Shown here: positions 52,049 through 62,093 of the stretch, piece after piece
How positions within the stretch are numbered: the stretch's first letter is position 1
Layout: every line of letters starts with the position of its first letter
Source: a bacterium
GTDB taxonomy: Bacteria; Sysuimicrobiota; Sysuimicrobiia; Sysuimicrobiales; Segetimicrobiaceae
Direction of reading: 5' to 3'
DNA length: 64,000 bases
Assembly: GCA_035307765.1 (NCBI GenBank)
Contig: DATGHU010000016.1
Coordinates: 36,382 to 100,381, forward strand
Translations under genes and position numbers: made by a program
The notes under the pieces: model-generated
Seen by the model: the letters and a program-made list of their open reading frames with translations, nothing else
Databases searched by the model: none
Told to the model about the DNA's origin: nothing

Positions 52049-53125
52049 ATGGGGGAACTGAAGGGGTTGGTCCTCTCGGGTGGGCGCGGCACGCGGCTGC
52101 GCCCGCTGACCTACACCAGCGCCAAGCAGTTGATTCCGGTCGCAAACAAGCCCATCCTGCATATGGTTCTGGAGCAGATGGCGGCGGCGGGCATCAAGGA
52201 GATCGGCGTCATCATCTCGCCGGAGACGGGCGCCGCGGTCCAAGAGGCCGTCGGCTCGGGCGAGCGCTGGGGGGTGCGCACCACCTTCATCGTCCAGGAC
52301 GCCCCCCACGGGTTGGCGCACGCCGTGCAGGTCGCGCGGCCATTCCTCGCGGACAGCCCCTTCTTGATGTTCTTGGGGGACAACCTCATTCAAGGGGGAG
52401 TGCGTCAGCTCCGCCAGCGGTTCGAGGCCGGCACCGCCGAGGCCTTGATCCTCCTGAAAGAAGTCGCGGATCCTCGACAGTTCGGGGTCGCGGTCCTCAA
52501 CGGCGATGGAACCGTCCGGACGTTGGTGGAGAAGCCCGCGGTTCCGCCGAGCAACCTCGCGCTGGTGGGAGTGTACCTGTTCCGACCCAGCATTCACGGG
52601 GTGATCGCGCGAATCCGACCGTCGGCGCGCGGCGAGCTGGAGATCACGGACGCGATCCAGGAGCTCCTGCGACAGGGTGGGCGGGTCGACACCGTGCGCC
52701 TCGAGGGTTGGTGGTTGGACGCCGGCAAGAAAGATGACCTGTTGGAAGCGAACCGGGCGGTGCTCGACGAATTCACCCAGCGCCATGTGCTCGGGACCGT
52801 CGACGCGGAGTGCGTCGTCACGGGTCGGGTCGAGATCGGGGCGACCACCACCGTGCAACGCAGCGTGATCCGCGGCCCGGTGGTCATCGGCGAGCGCTGC
52901 CGGGTGCGCGGGGCGTTCATCGGCCCCTACACCGCGATCGGAGACGACACCACGATCACCGAGACGAGCATCCAGCACTCCGTGGTGCTCGACCACTGCC
53001 ATTTGGAGGGAATTGATCGGATCGAGGACAGCGTGCTCGGGCGCGGGGTGACGATCAGACGGTCGACGGACGGCCCCAGAGCGCTCCGGGTGTTTGTCAG
53101 CGACGACTCGCAGATTTCGCTTTGA
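52049..53125 (+). CDS. rfbA: glucose-1-phosphate thymidylyltransferase, long form
   Basis: Makes dTDP-glucose (or a similar NDP-sugar). The 358-residue product is the long RmlA type. Its N-terminal nucleotidyltransferase domain has [25 protein letters not shown] and [12 protein letters not shown]-terminal left-handed beta-helix of hexapeptide repeats follows ([20 protein letters not shown]). The ATG at 52049 follows GGGAGG. Its divergent partner is rfbC. It is followed with a TGATG overlap by a glycosyltransferase, so it supplies the sugar donor for this cluster. Confidence 0.92.
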   Translation: MGELKGLVLSGGRGTRLRPLTYTSAKQLIPVANKPILHMVLEQMAAAGIKEIGVIISPETGAAVQEAVGSGERWGVRTTFIVQDAPHGLAHAVQVARPFLADSPFLMFLGDNLIQGGVRQLRQRFEAGTAEALILLKEVADPRQFGVAVLNGDGTVRTLVEKPAVPPSNLALVGVYLFRPSIHGVIARIRPSARGELEITDAIQELLRQGGRVDTVRLEGWWLDAGKKDDLLEANRAVLDEFTQRHVLGTVDAECVVTGRVEIGATTTVQRSVIRGPVVIGERCRVRGAFIGPYTAIGDDTTITETSIQHSVVLDHCHLEGIDRIEDSVLGRGVTIRRSTDGPRALRVFVSDDSQISL

Positions 53126-54804
53126 TGCCCGCGCTTTCCATCATCATCCCCACCTACAACGAAGCGGAAACCATCGGCGCGCTCGTCGACCGGACGACGG
53201 CGGCGCTCGACGGGCTCGACTACGAACTCGTGGTCGTCGACGACAGCACCGACGGGACCGACCGCATCGTGGCCGGGTTGGCGGGCACGCGTCCGGGCCT
53301 CCGCCTTATCCATCGGGAGGGACGCGGGGGCCTCGCCTCCGCCGTGATCGACGGCATCAACGCCGCCAGCGGCGAGGTGATGTGCGTCCTCGACGCCGAT
53401 CTCCAGCATCCCCCCGAAGCCGTCCCGTGGCTGCATCGAGCACTCGAACACACCGGCGCCGATCTGGCTGTCGCCAGCCGGTACGTGCCCGGCGGTCGGT
53501 CGGAGCTCTCGCCGCTGCGGCAAATCGTCTCCCGTGTGGCGGTGGCCCTGGCCCAGGTACTCCTCCGCCGTGCGCGAGGGATCTCCGATCCGATGTCGGG
53601 GTTTTTCGCCTTCAGGCGGCGCGTGGTCGAGGGTGTCCGCCTGCGCCCGCTCGGCTTTAAGATTCTGCTCGAGATCCTCGTCCGGGGACACGTCCGGCGG
53701 GTGGTGGAAGTGCCCTATCGGTTCGAGGTGAGACACACCGGCCAGAGCAAGCTCACTCTGTCCCAGCACTGGGAGTACCTGCGGCACCTCCTCCGGCTTC
53801 GGCGAGAAGAACCTCCCACCGCGACGTTTGAGCGCTTCGTCCTCCCCCCCACCTTCGGATCCCCGCCCGGCGACGAGGCGCTGGCGCGACGCGCGGCAGC
53901 CGGCCGGCTCGAGTTCGTCCGATACCCCGAAAACGGGCCCCTACCGGAGGTGCGCGTGGTATCATCTGGCCGCACGGCGGTTCCGCGGGTTTCGGTGATT
54001 ATCCCGACCGCGCATGCCCGTCGTGCCGCCCTTCTCGATCGCCTGCTGCAGCAGCTCGCCGCCCAACACCTGCAGGAGACCGAGGTGATCGTCGTGCAGG
54101 GGGACCGGCGTCAGGGGCGGGCGATCAACACCGCCGCGGCGATCTCGCGCGGAAGCATTCTGGTCACGATGGACGATGATACCCAGCTCGGCGATGGCGG
54201 GGTGCTTGACGCGCTGGTGTATGCGCTCGACCAGGATCTCACCATCGGGATCGCGGGGGTGCCGAACCAGATTCCCCCGGACGCCCCGCCGTTCGTCCAC
54301 CGGGCGCTGCGCGAGCTGCCGAGGCGCAGTTCGCCCATCGTGCACGTCGTCACCGACAGCGACATGGCCGAGCACCCGTGCCTGGCGATCAGGAAGGAGA
54401 TCTTCGTCCGCATCGGGGGCGAGCACGAACAGATCCCGCGCGGGCTCGACCCGTACCTGCGTCGGGAGGTTCGCCGTTTGGGGTACCGCGTGGTGGTGGT
54501 CCCCGGGACGTCGATCCACCACCTCCTCCCATCGACCTTGGGCGGCCTGGTACGCCAGTACTTCCGAAACGGGCTGGGCGCGGCCTATGTCGCGAAGTTC
54601 CACCCCGAGTTCGTGATCGAGCAAACGACGGGCCACGATGAGCCGGTCCCTCCACCCACCGCACTCCCCCAGCGGGTCGGAAGATACCTCCGCCACCTCG
54701 CCGCTGCGGTCGCATCGTCCAAGTGGGTCTACCTGGCGACGCTCGTGGCGTATGCCGTGGGATACACCTTGGGGCTGTTGACCCTGCGAAGAGATTCTTT
54801 GTAA
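53125..54804 (+). CDS. double-domain GT2 glycosyltransferase (DPM1-like plus second GT2 domain)
   Basis: A 559-residue protein holding two GT-A domains. The first (residues 1-240) has SIIIPTYNEAETIGALVDR, VVDDSTDGTDRI and DADLQHPPEA with GISDPMSGFFAFRR, typical of dolichol- or polyprenyl-phosphate mannose/glucose synthases. The second (residues 290-530) has VSVIIPTAHARRAALLDRLL and a metal site MDDDTQLG. A C-terminal hydrophobic segment (WVYLATLVAYAVGYTLGLL) may anchor it. It starts at the ATG at 53125, overlapping rfbA. A fusion of this kind suggests two successive sugar transfers. Confidence 0.83.
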   Translation: MPALSIIIPTYNEAETIGALVDRTTAALDGLDYELVVVDDSTDGTDRIVAGLAGTRPGLRLIHREGRGGLASAVIDGINAASGEVMCVLDADLQHPPEAVPWLHRALEHTGADLAVASRYVPGGRSELSPLRQIVSRVAVALAQVLLRRARGISDPMSGFFAFRRRVVEGVRLRPLGFKILLEILVRGHVRRVVEVPYRFEVRHTGQSKLTLSQHWEYLRHLLRLRREEPPTATFERFVLPPTFGSPPGDEALARRAAAGRLEFVRYPENGPLPEVRVVSSGRTAVPRVSVIIPTAHARRAALLDRLLQQLAAQHLQETEVIVVQGDRRQGRAINTAAAISRGSILVTMDDDTQLGDGGVLDALVYALDQDLTIGIAGVPNQIPPDAPPFVHRALRELPRRSSPIVHVVTDSDMAEHPCLAIRKEIFVRIGGEHEQIPRGLDPYLRREVRRLGYRVVVVPGTSIHHLLPSTLGGLVRQYFRNGLGAAYVAKFHPEFVIEQTTGHDEPVPPPTALPQRVGRYLRHLAAAVASSKWVYLATLVAYAVGYTLGLLTLRRDSL

Positions 54805-54941
54805 CGTTCCGCCGCCCCGGGCCGCGCGGAGATCCATCCGTACGGATGAGAGGTTCCCCACAAACGGAGGGTGTACGCCTTCCCGTCGCGGGAGTACGGT
54901 GAGGACAGACAGACTGATCTTGCCGAGTTCCCAGGGGATTG

Positions 54942-55955
54942 ATGCGGAACCTTGTAACGGGCGGGGCCGGATTCATTGGATCGCACCTCGTCGATGCGCT
55001 GCTGGCGCGGGGGGATGAGGTGTGGGTCCTCGATAACCTTTCCACCGGGCAGACCGGGAATGTTGCGCACGTCATCGCCCACCCCCGGTTTCGGCTGATG
55101 ACGGGGTCTGTGCTCGACCGCGCGCTCGTGGAAGGTGCGGTTGCCGCATGCGACGTCGTCTACCACCTGGCCGCGGCGGTGGGAATGTCGTACATCGTGT
55201 CCGACCCCCTGCGGGGCATCGCCACCAACGTCCAGGGGACCGCGAACCTGCTCGAGGCCGCCTTCGCCCACCGCCGGAAGACCGTGCTGGCCTCCTCGTC
55301 AGAAGTGTACGGGAAAAACGCGAACGTGCCTCTCCGAGAAGACGATGACCGCGTGCTCGGTCCGACGACGGTCAATCGGTGGTCGTACTCGGCGTCGAAG
55401 GCAATCGACGAGCACCTGGCCTTTGCCTACGCGGCGCAGGGCATGCCGGTGGTGGCGCTTCGATTCTTCAACGCCTACGGGCCGCGGATCCACTTTAATG
55501 GATACGGCACGGTGGTGGCGAGATTTGTGAAGCAGGCCTTGAACGGTGAACCGCTGACCGTCCACGGCGACGGCCGGCAGACACGCTGCTTCACCTACGT
55601 GGTGGATACGGTGCGGGGAATCCTCGCGGCCGGGAGCACTCCGGAGGCGAATGGCCTCGTGTTCAACATCGGCAACACCGGGGAACTGACGATCCTGGAG
55701 CTCGCCCACCGCATCAAGGCGTTGAGCGGGTCGTCGTCGCCGATCAGGCTGGTGCCGTACGCGGATTACTACGGGCAGAGCTACGAAGACACCCGCCGCC
55801 GCGTCCCCGATATCACCCGGGCCCGCCAGACTTTGGGCTTCGAACCTAGCGTCCCTCTTGATGATGGACTGTCGCAGACGATCGCCTGGTGTCTCGACCA
55901 CAATTTTCTCGCATCGGCGGTGGCCAGGGCCCCTCAGGCCGTCCCGGCTCTATGA
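54942..55955 (+). CDS. NAD-dependent nucleotide-sugar epimerase/dehydratase
   Basis: An extended short-chain dehydrogenase (337 residues) with VTGGAGFIGSHLVDAL, SSSEVYGKNA and the WSYSASKAIDEH active-site Tyr-Lys pair. ALRFFNAYGPR is the GalE/GDP-mannose-dehydratase family signature. AGGGG lies five bases before the ATG at 54942. A 137-base gap precedes it and its stop overlaps the next gene by ATGA. The substrate is unclear; with rfbA nearby a dTDP- or UDP-sugar is likely. Confidence 0.85.
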   Translation: MRNLVTGGAGFIGSHLVDALLARGDEVWVLDNLSTGQTGNVAHVIAHPRFRLMTGSVLDRALVEGAVAACDVVYHLAAAVGMSYIVSDPLRGIATNVQGTANLLEAAFAHRRKTVLASSSEVYGKNANVPLREDDDRVLGPTTVNRWSYSASKAIDEHLAFAYAAQGMPVVALRFFNAYGPRIHFNGYGTVVARFVKQALNGEPLTVHGDGRQTRCFTYVVDTVRGILAAGSTPEANGLVFNIGNTGELTILELAHRIKALSGSSSPIRLVPYADYYGQSYEDTRRRVPDITRARQTLGFEPSVPLDDGLSQTIAWCLDHNFLASAVARAPQAVPAL

Positions 55956-56680
55956 TCGTCGCAATCCATCAGCCGCACTACCTGCCCTGGCTGCGCTATC
56001 TACACAAGATCGCCTCGTGCGATGTGTTTGTCCTTCTCGATGACGCCCAGTACACCAAGAACGGCTGGCAGAATCGCAACCGAATCAAGGGGCCCAACGG
56101 GGCGCTCCTGCTGACCGTCCCGCTCCGCGCCGCCGCCTTCCGGCCGATCGGCGAGGTCGAGATCAACCCGCAAACATCGTGGCGGGAGAAGCATTGGAGG
56201 TCGATCGTCCAGAGCTACGGAAAAGCCCGGTACTTCCATCAGCATCGAGAAACCTTTGAGCGCATCTACGCCGGCGAGTGGGGCAGCCTCGCCGCGCTGA
56301 ACTTCGGCCTGCTGCGGGCGCTGACCCAGGGATTCGGCATCTCAACGCAGGTGGTGGCGAGTTCCGACCTCGGGGTCCCCGGACATGGAACGGACCGCCT
56401 GGTTGGCCTCTGTCGGCAGCTTGGGGCCAGCCACTACCTGACGGGGGCGTTTGCGGTGGGGCACCATTTGGACGCCGAATCGTTCGCCGCCGCCGGGGTC
56501 ACCCTGAGCGTGCAGGACTGGGCCTGCCCTGCCTACCAGCAGCAATTTCCCCAGCTGGGTTTCATCCCCGAACTCTCGGCGATCGACCTCCTGTTCAACG
56601 AGGGACCACGGAGCTTCGAGATCCTCATGAACCGGTATCCTCACCCGGCGCCAGAGTCGGTCGCTCCCGTCCCCTCCTAG
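55952..56680 (+). CDS. WbqC family protein
   Basis: A 242-residue protein of the WbqC family, found in O-antigen and capsule clusters, with unproven but probably glycosyl- or acyl-transfer related function. It opens IHQPHYLPWLRYLHKI, the conserved start, and has DDAQYTKNGWQNRNRIKG and TSWREKHWR blocks. The start is joined to the previous gene by ATGA. It is the last gene of the plus-strand polysaccharide cluster. Confidence 0.88.
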   Translation: MIVAIHQPHYLPWLRYLHKIASCDVFVLLDDAQYTKNGWQNRNRIKGPNGALLLTVPLRAAAFRPIGEVEINPQTSWREKHWRSIVQSYGKARYFHQHRETFERIYAGEWGSLAALNFGLLRALTQGFGISTQVVASSDLGVPGHGTDRLVGLCRQLGASHYLTGAFAVGHHLDAESFAAAGVTLSVQDWACPAYQQQFPQLGFIPELSAIDLLFNEGPRSFEILMNRYPHPAPESVAPVPS

Positions 56681-56744
56681 AACCGCGTCAGCCCGCCGGA
56701 ATCGGCCCCAATTCCTCTTCTCGGTTCCCCTCGGGTAAAAAACC

Positions 56745-56773
56745 CCGCCCCTGCCCTTTCGGCGGTCTTTTTC
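56745..56773. terminator. bidirectional intrinsic terminator between convergent operons
   Basis: A CCGCC-GGCGG stem (56745-56749 and 56761-56765) with an 11-base loop is followed by TCTTTTTC on the plus strand and, read from the other side, by GGTTTTTT. It sits between WbqC (plus, ending 56680) and the HMG-CoA lyase (minus, ending 56837). The stem is short, so efficiency is uncertain. Confidence 0.65.
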
Positions 56774-56836
56774 ATGATCGGGGAGGAAAAGCGGGAGGAC
56801 CGGAGAACCGGCCGGAAGGTCCCGGCGAGATCGGGA

Positions 56837-57754
56837 TCAGCCCCGGACCTGGAGCGGGCCGGCCTGGAGATACCTCGACGGGAGGGAATGCCCCAGCGCC
56901 CCGGCGAGAAGACGGGACGCCTCGGCGACCTCATAGAGGTTCACCCCGGTCTCGATCCCCATCCCGTGCAGCATGTACAGGAGATCCTCCGTGGCGAGGT
57001 TCCCCGACGCACCGGGGGCGTACGGACAGCCGCCCAATCCCCCAGCCGATGAGTCCACCGTCGAGATCCCCCAGAGCAGGGCGGCCAGGACGTTGGCCAA
57101 CGCGGTTCCCCGGGTATCGTGAAAATGCACCGCCAGCATCCCCGGAGACAGATCTCGGCCGAGGGCATCGAGCAGCGCCGTCACTTCCCCGGGGGTGGCC
57201 GCGCCGATCGTGTCCCCGAGTGAAATCTCATAGCACCCCATCTCCGCAAGGGCGATGCCCACCCGGCGGACGGCGTCAGGGGAGACCCGCCCGGTGTACG
57301 GGCACCACCAGGCGGTGGAGATGTACGCCCTGACCGGGACCCCCGCCGGGGCAGCGAGCCGCAGGACCTCACGGAACCTCAGCAGCGATTCGTCGATCCC
57401 CATGTTAATGTTGTGGCGGGTGAACGCCTCCGAGGCCGCGGTGAAAACGGCCACGGCTCTCACCCCGCAACCTAGGGCCCGCTCCATCCCGAGGCGGTTC
57501 GGCACCAGGGCGGAGAACACCGGACCGCGAAGCCGCCCCAGCTGGCGGAACACCTCTTCGGTGTCTGCCATTTGCGGGACGCGGGCGGGATGGACGAACG
57601 CGCCCGCTTCGATCACGGGGAGCCCCGCGCGGGCAAGGCGCTCGATGAATTGTACCTTGGACGCCACGGGCAGGGTATGGGGTTCATTCTGAAGCCCGTC
57701 TCGCGGCCCCACCTCCACGACCCGGACCTTCCGAGGAAACTCCGCCGCGTTCAT
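56837..57754 (-). CDS. hydroxymethylglutaryl-CoA lyase
   Basis: Splits HMG-CoA into acetoacetate and acetyl-CoA, the last step of leucine breakdown. The 305-residue TIM-barrel product begins VVEVGPRDGLQNE and has the metal-site histidine pair in VHFHDTRGTALAN. It carries the lyase signature GGLGGCPYAPGASGN with the catalytic cysteine. Its start overlaps the biotin-carrier gene (ATGA), and it is last in the carboxylase operon. Confidence 0.94.
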   Translation of the reverse strand: MNAAEFPRKVRVVEVGPRDGLQNEPHTLPVASKVQFIERLARAGLPVIEAGAFVHPARVPQMADTEEVFRQLGRLRGPVFSALVPNRLGMERALGCGVRAVAVFTAASEAFTRHNINMGIDESLLRFREVLRLAAPAGVPVRAYISTAWWCPYTGRVSPDAVRRVGIALAEMGCYEISLGDTIGAATPGEVTALLDALGRDLSPGMLAVHFHDTRGTALANVLAALLWGISTVDSSAGGLGGCPYAPGASGNLATEDLLYMLHGMGIETGVNLYEVAEASRLLAGALGHSLPSRYLQAGPLQVRG

Positions 57755-58269
57755 CCCGGCTCATCCGACGGCTGCCCCTTCGGGCTCAACTCCGCCACGG
57801 CCGCACCCGCTTCCACCTGGTCCCCGGGGCGGACGTGCACGAGGTGGATCCGGCCGTCACGGGGGGCTCTGATGACGTGCTCCATCTTCATCGCCTCGAT
57901 GATGACGAGGGCTTGGCCGGTCCTCACCGCGTCCCCTGCCCGCACCAGGACCTGGGTCACGCCCCCGGGCATCGGGGCGGCGAGATCGTCCTGCACGGGA
58001 TGCGCGGGACGGACGGGAGCGTCGTCCAGCGGCACGATCTGGGACTCGATCGTCTGCCCGTCGATGTGCAGAAACCAGCGGTCACCGTCCCGGGCGACGC
58101 GGATCAGCCTGGGGCGGCCGGCGACCTGCACCCGGAACACCCCCGGTTCCACTACGGAGAGGCACAGGCGATGCGTGACTCCTTCCGCGTGGACGAGAAA
58201 CTCCTCACCCGCGCACTCAACCGTGCACCGAACGACCCGGCCGTCGAGCCGCACGGAGAGGTCAGGCAT
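57751..58269 (-). CDS. biotin carboxyl carrier subunit of an acyl-CoA carboxylase
   Basis: A 172-residue protein with a beta-rich N-terminal linker domain (the BT domain of methylcrotonyl-CoA carboxylase) and a C-terminal biotinyl domain with the biotinylation site EAMKMEH. The ATG at 58269 lies inside the end of the biotin carboxylase gene (8-base overlap, different frame), with GGGGA six bases before it. In most methylcrotonyl-CoA carboxylases this region is fused to the biotin carboxylase, so the alpha subunit is split here. Confidence 0.85.
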   Translation of the reverse strand: MPDLSVRLDGRVVRCTVECAGEEFLVHAEGVTHRLCLSVVEPGVFRVQVAGRPRLIRVARDGDRWFLHIDGQTIESQIVPLDDAPVRPAHPVQDDLAAPMPGGVTQVLVRAGDAVRTGQALVIIEAMKMEHVIRAPRDGRIHLVHVRPGDQVEAGAAVAELSPKGQPSDEPG

Positions 58270-59761
58270 CGCGCGTCCCCATCCGCCAGTGCCCGATCGT
58301 CTCCCAGGGATCGGGGCTCGGCACGTCGCGGGCGTGGACACCCCCTTCCCTCGTCGGGGCCGATCCATCGCTCCAGGTGGCGACACACGCGGCGATCGCG
58401 GCGGCCTCCGCCTGGATCGTTGGTTGCCATCCGGCCAAGTCGCGCTCCACGAACCGCGTCGTGGTCTTCCCCTGGCGAAACGTCGCGGTCTTAAGGACGT
58501 CCTGGAGAAAATCCAGATTCGTCCGGACGCCGAGGATGACGTACGTGCGCAGCGCCTCGGCCATTCGGCCGATCGCCTCAGCTCGCGTGCGGTCCCAGGC
58601 GATGACCTTGGCCAAGAGCGGATCGTAGGCGACCGGGACGCGCCATCCCGCGCGCACCCCCGAATCGACACGGATCCCCGGGCCGGCCGGCTCCTCCAGC
58701 GCGAGTATCGGCCCCGGCGACGGCGCGAAATCGCGGCCCGGATCTTCCGCACAGATGCGGCACTCGATGGCGTGCCCGCGGGTGCCGACCGGCGTGCCCT
58801 CGAGATGGTCCCCGGCGGCGATTCGGAGTTGGGCCTTCACGAGATCCACACCCGCGACCATCTCGGTCACGGGATGCTCAACTTGCAGCCGGGTGTTGAC
58901 CTCCAGGAAGTAGAATCGTTCGGCCCCGTCGACCAGGAACTCCACGCTTCCCGCGTTGACGTATCCGGCCGCGGCGGCCGCTCCCGTCGCGGCCTCACCC
59001 AGCCGCGCCCGAAGCGCCGGTGTGACGAAGGGGGACGGCGCCTCCTCGATGATCTTCTGGTGCCGCCGTTGCACGCTGCATTCGCGCTCGCCGAGGTCCC
59101 AGATCGTTCCGTGCTGATCAGCGAGCACCTGAATCTCGATGTGTCGAACGTCGGGCAGGTACCGCTCCAGGTAGAGATCGCTCGACCCGAACGCGGCGCG
59201 CGCTTCCCGTCGAGCGGCAGCCAGCGCCCCGGGGAGGTCGTCCAGCCGCTCCACCAGCCGCATCCCGCGGCCGCCGCCCCCGCCTGCCGCCTTCACCAGC
59301 AGCGGGGTGCCAATCCCGGCGGCGGCCTGCATCAGCGCACGGTCGGTGGCCCCGATCCCATTCCAGCCCGGGACGACCGGGATCCCCGTTCGCTCCATCA
59401 GCCGCCGAGCCTCAATCTTGTCACCGAGCCGTGCAATCACTTCAGCGGGAGGCCCGACAAAGACCAGGCTCGCCTCGCGAACCGCATCGGCGAACGCAGC
59501 GCTCTCGGAGAGAAACCCGTAGCCGGGGTGAACGGCGTCGGCTCCCACCGTCCGGGCGGCGCCGATGAGGCGTCCCACGTGCAGGTAGCTCTCCTGGGGC
59601 TCCGCCGGCCCGATCGGGACGGCCTCGTCCGCGAGGCGTACGTGAGGAGCGTCGCGGTCCACCTCAGAGTAAACCGCCACCGCGACCAGTCCCAATTCCC
59701 GGCACGCCCGGATGATGCGCACCGCGACTTCACCGCGGTTGGCGATCAGGACCTTGCGCAC
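58262..59761 (-). CDS. biotin carboxylase subunit of methylcrotonyl-CoA-type carboxylase
   Basis: ATP-dependent carboxylation of biotin. The GTG at 59761 gives 499 residues starting VRKVLIANRGEVAVRIIRAC. It contains VHPGYGFLSE, the glycine-rich AAGGGGGRGM ATP loop, ERECSVQRRHQKIIEEAPS, and EVNTRLQVEHPVTEMV. The end (DPWETIGHWRMG) matches the linker where related alpha subunits continue into the BT and biotinyl domains. Start is two bases after the carboxyltransferase gene. Confidence 0.92.
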   Translation of the reverse strand: MRKVLIANRGEVAVRIIRACRELGLVAVAVYSEVDRDAPHVRLADEAVPIGPAEPQESYLHVGRLIGAARTVGADAVHPGYGFLSESAAFADAVREASLVFVGPPAEVIARLGDKIEARRLMERTGIPVVPGWNGIGATDRALMQAAAGIGTPLLVKAAGGGGGRGMRLVERLDDLPGALAAARREARAAFGSSDLYLERYLPDVRHIEIQVLADQHGTIWDLGERECSVQRRHQKIIEEAPSPFVTPALRARLGEAATGAAAAAGYVNAGSVEFLVDGAERFYFLEVNTRLQVEHPVTEMVAGVDLVKAQLRIAAGDHLEGTPVGTRGHAIECRICAEDPGRDFAPSPGPILALEEPAGPGIRVDSGVRAGWRVPVAYDPLLAKVIAWDRTRAEAIGRMAEALRTYVILGVRTNLDFLQDVLKTATFRQGKTTTRFVERDLAGWQPTIQAEAAAIAACVATWSDGSAPTREGGVHARDVPSPDPWETIGHWRMGTRDA

Positions 59762-59763
59762 TG

Positions 59764-61371
59764 CTACATCCGGAAGACGCCCGGCCGCATCCCCCGCAGG
59801 GGCGCGTTGAGGGCGACGGACAGGCTCAACGCCAGCACGGTCCGGGTTTCGGCCGGATCGATGATGCCGTCGTCCCACAGGCGCGCGGTGCTGTAGTAGG
59901 GGCTCCCCTCTTCCTCGTACTTGGCCAGGATCGGGGTGACCAGGGCGTCCTCCTCGTCTCGGGTGATCGCTTTCCCTTCGCGGCGCAACTGATCGCGCTT
60001 GATCGTGAGGAGAACGGTCGCCGCCTGTTCGCCGCCCATGACTGAGATTCGGGCATTCGGCCACATCCACAGAAATCGAGGTTCGTAGGCCCGGCCGCAC
60101 ATCGCATAGTTCCCGGCGCCGTAGGATCCCCCGACGATCACCGTGAGCCGCGGGACCCCGGAGGTGGCGACCGCGTGCACCATCTTGGCGCCGGCGCGGG
60201 CGATGCCCGCGGCCTCATACTGGCGGCCGATGATAAACCCGGTGATATTCTGCAGAAAGATCATCGGGATCCGTCGCTGACCGCACAACTCGATGAAATG
60301 TGCCCCTTTTTCAGCGCTCTCCACGAACAGGACACCGTTGTTTGCGAGGATCCCTACGGGAATGCCGTGCAGGCGGGCGAATCCCGTAACCAGCGTCGGG
60401 CCGTACCGGGCCTTGAACTCCTGAAACCGGCTCCCGTCTACCAGGCGCGCGATGATCTCCCGGGCATCGAACTGCCGCCGGAGGTCCTGGGGGAGGATCC
60501 CGTAGATCTCCCGCGGATCGTAGCGGGGCTCCTCGGGAGGGGCGAGATCGAGGGCAACGCGCTTCACCCGGTTCAGGGTGCGGACGATCTCGCGCAGGAT
60601 GGCGATGGCGTGCCCATCGTCTTCCGCGTAGTGATCGGCAACACCACTCCGGCGGGTGTGGACGTCCGCCCCACCGAGATCTTCGGCCGACACCTCTTCG
60701 CCGGTCGCGGCCTTGACCAAGGGAGGACCTCCGAGAAAGATCGTTCCCGTCCCGCGGACGATCACCGTCTCGTCGGCCATGGCGGGCACGTAGGCGCCGC
60801 CCGCGGTGCACGATCCGAGAACTGCGGCGATCTGGGGAATCCCTTGGGCCGACAACCGGGCTTGGTTGTAAAAGATCCGTCCGAAGTGCTCGCGGTCGGG
60901 GAAGACCTCCGCCTGGAGCGGAAGGAACGCCCCGCCAGAATCCACCAGGTAGAGACAGGGAAGATGATTCTCCAGGGCGATCTGCTGGGCGCGGAGGTGT
61001 TTCTTTACCGTAACCGGGTAGTAGGTCCCGCCCTTCACCGTGGCGTCGTTGGCCACAATCATGCACTCGAGGTCCCCGACGCGGCCGACCCCCGTGACGA
61101 TTCCGGCGGAAGGCGCCTCTCCCCGGTACATCTCCCAACCGGCCAGCGCCCCGGTCTCGAGGAATGGTGACCGCGGATCCAGAAGGAGATCGATCCGCTC
61201 GCGCGCGGTCTTCTTGCCCAGTTCGCGATGCCTGGCCTGCGCGCGCCGTCCTCCCCCCTCCCGCACCTCCGCCAGCCGCGCCGCAAGGGTGTGGACGTGT
61301 TCCTCGTGGCACGCGCGGTTGGCGGCGAACTCCGGCGAGTGCGTGTCGACCCGTGACTCGAGAACCGGCAT
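59764..61371 (-). CDS. carboxyltransferase (beta) subunit, methylcrotonyl-CoA carboxylase-like
   Basis: Moves the carboxyl group from biotin to 3-methylcrotonyl-CoA (or a close acyl-CoA). The 535-residue product contains [16 protein letters not shown], the MccB-typical [33 protein letters not shown] and [13 protein letters not shown]. The C-terminal half has [21 protein letters not shown] and [16 protein letters not shown]. These favour methylcrotonyl- over propionyl- or acetyl-CoA carboxylase, and the downstream HMG-CoA lyase agrees with leucine catabolism. The isovaleryl-CoA dehydrogenase and methylglutaconyl-CoA hydratase genes are not in the window. Confidence 0.9.
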   Translation of the reverse strand: MPVLESRVDTHSPEFAANRACHEEHVHTLAARLAEVREGGGRRAQARHRELGKKTARERIDLLLDPRSPFLETGALAGWEMYRGEAPSAGIVTGVGRVGDLECMIVANDATVKGGTYYPVTVKKHLRAQQIALENHLPCLYLVDSGGAFLPLQAEVFPDREHFGRIFYNQARLSAQGIPQIAAVLGSCTAGGAYVPAMADETVIVRGTGTIFLGGPPLVKAATGEEVSAEDLGGADVHTRRSGVADHYAEDDGHAIAILREIVRTLNRVKRVALDLAPPEEPRYDPREIYGILPQDLRRQFDAREIIARLVDGSRFQEFKARYGPTLVTGFARLHGIPVGILANNGVLFVESAEKGAHFIELCGQRRIPMIFLQNITGFIIGRQYEAAGIARAGAKMVHAVATSGVPRLTVIVGGSYGAGNYAMCGRAYEPRFLWMWPNARISVMGGEQAATVLLTIKRDQLRREGKAITRDEEDALVTPILAKYEEEGSPYYSTARLWDDGIIDPAETRTVLALSLSVALNAPLRGMRPGVFRM

Positions 61372-61442
61372 CGTCCCTGCTATTCACCCCGCGCGGAGTT
61401 CGCCCCTCTCCCACCCTTTCGCCTGGAGCCGGTCGCAGCAAC

Positions 61443-62093
61443 CTAGAGATTGGGGGTCGGGCGGTAAGCGTCAAACCGGACGCGGAGGCGTTCAACCTCC
61501 GCGTCGGGGAGGAGCATCGGGTTGCCCAACTGGCGGGCGCGGTAGTAGAGCGTGGCGACATACTCGACCACGCCGGCCACCATGATCCCCTCGGCCAGGG
61601 TCCGACCCGCGGTCAGGACACCGTGGTGCTGAAGGAGCACCGCCTTGCCGTCCCCCATCACCTCGGCCGCCGCGTCACCCAGTTCGACGGTACCGTACGT
61701 GGCGTAGGCCGCCACCGGGATCCGCCGCCCGGCGACCGCGATCAGGTAGTGAACGGCCGGAATCTCAAGGCCCAAACACGCGAACGTCGTGGCGTACGGC
61801 GAATGGGTGTGGACGACCGCCCGGGCCCACGGACGGCGACGGTACACACACAGGTGCATCGGCGTCTCGCTCGATGGCCGGAACCTTCCATCGACGACCC
61901 GACCCTGGTCATCGACGATGACGATGTCGGTCGGGCTCATGGAGTCGTACGGAACCGCAGATGGGGTGATGGCCACGTAGCCGGTGTCCGGGTCGCATGC
62001 GCTGACGTTTCCGGCGGTCCCGGAGACCAAGCCGAGCCGTACGATCTCCTTCGCTGCGTCCGCCACTGCTTGTCGCGTGCCCTCCAAGAGCAT
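61443..62093 (-). CDS. class II aldolase (L-fuculose-phosphate aldolase/MtnB-like)
   Basis: A 216-residue zinc-dependent enzyme that cleaves a sugar-phosphate or dehydrates one. It shows GLVSGTAGNVSA, SSETPMHL with the catalytic glutamate, the VHTHSPYAT zinc histidines near residue 94 and LLQHHGVL with a third histidine. The ATG at 62093 is favoured for normal length; the frame stays open to 62153. It is 70 bases upstream of the carboxylase genes, but no direct link to leucine breakdown is known. Confidence 0.85.
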   Translation of the reverse strand: MLLEGTRQAVADAAKEIVRLGLVSGTAGNVSACDPDTGYVAITPSAVPYDSMSPTDIVIVDDQGRVVDGRFRPSSETPMHLCVYRRRPWARAVVHTHSPYATTFACLGLEIPAVHYLIAVAGRRIPVAAYATYGTVELGDAAAEVMGDGKAVLLQHHGVLTAGRTLAEGIMVAGVVEYVATLYYRARQLGNPMLLPDAEVERLRVRFDAYRPTPNL

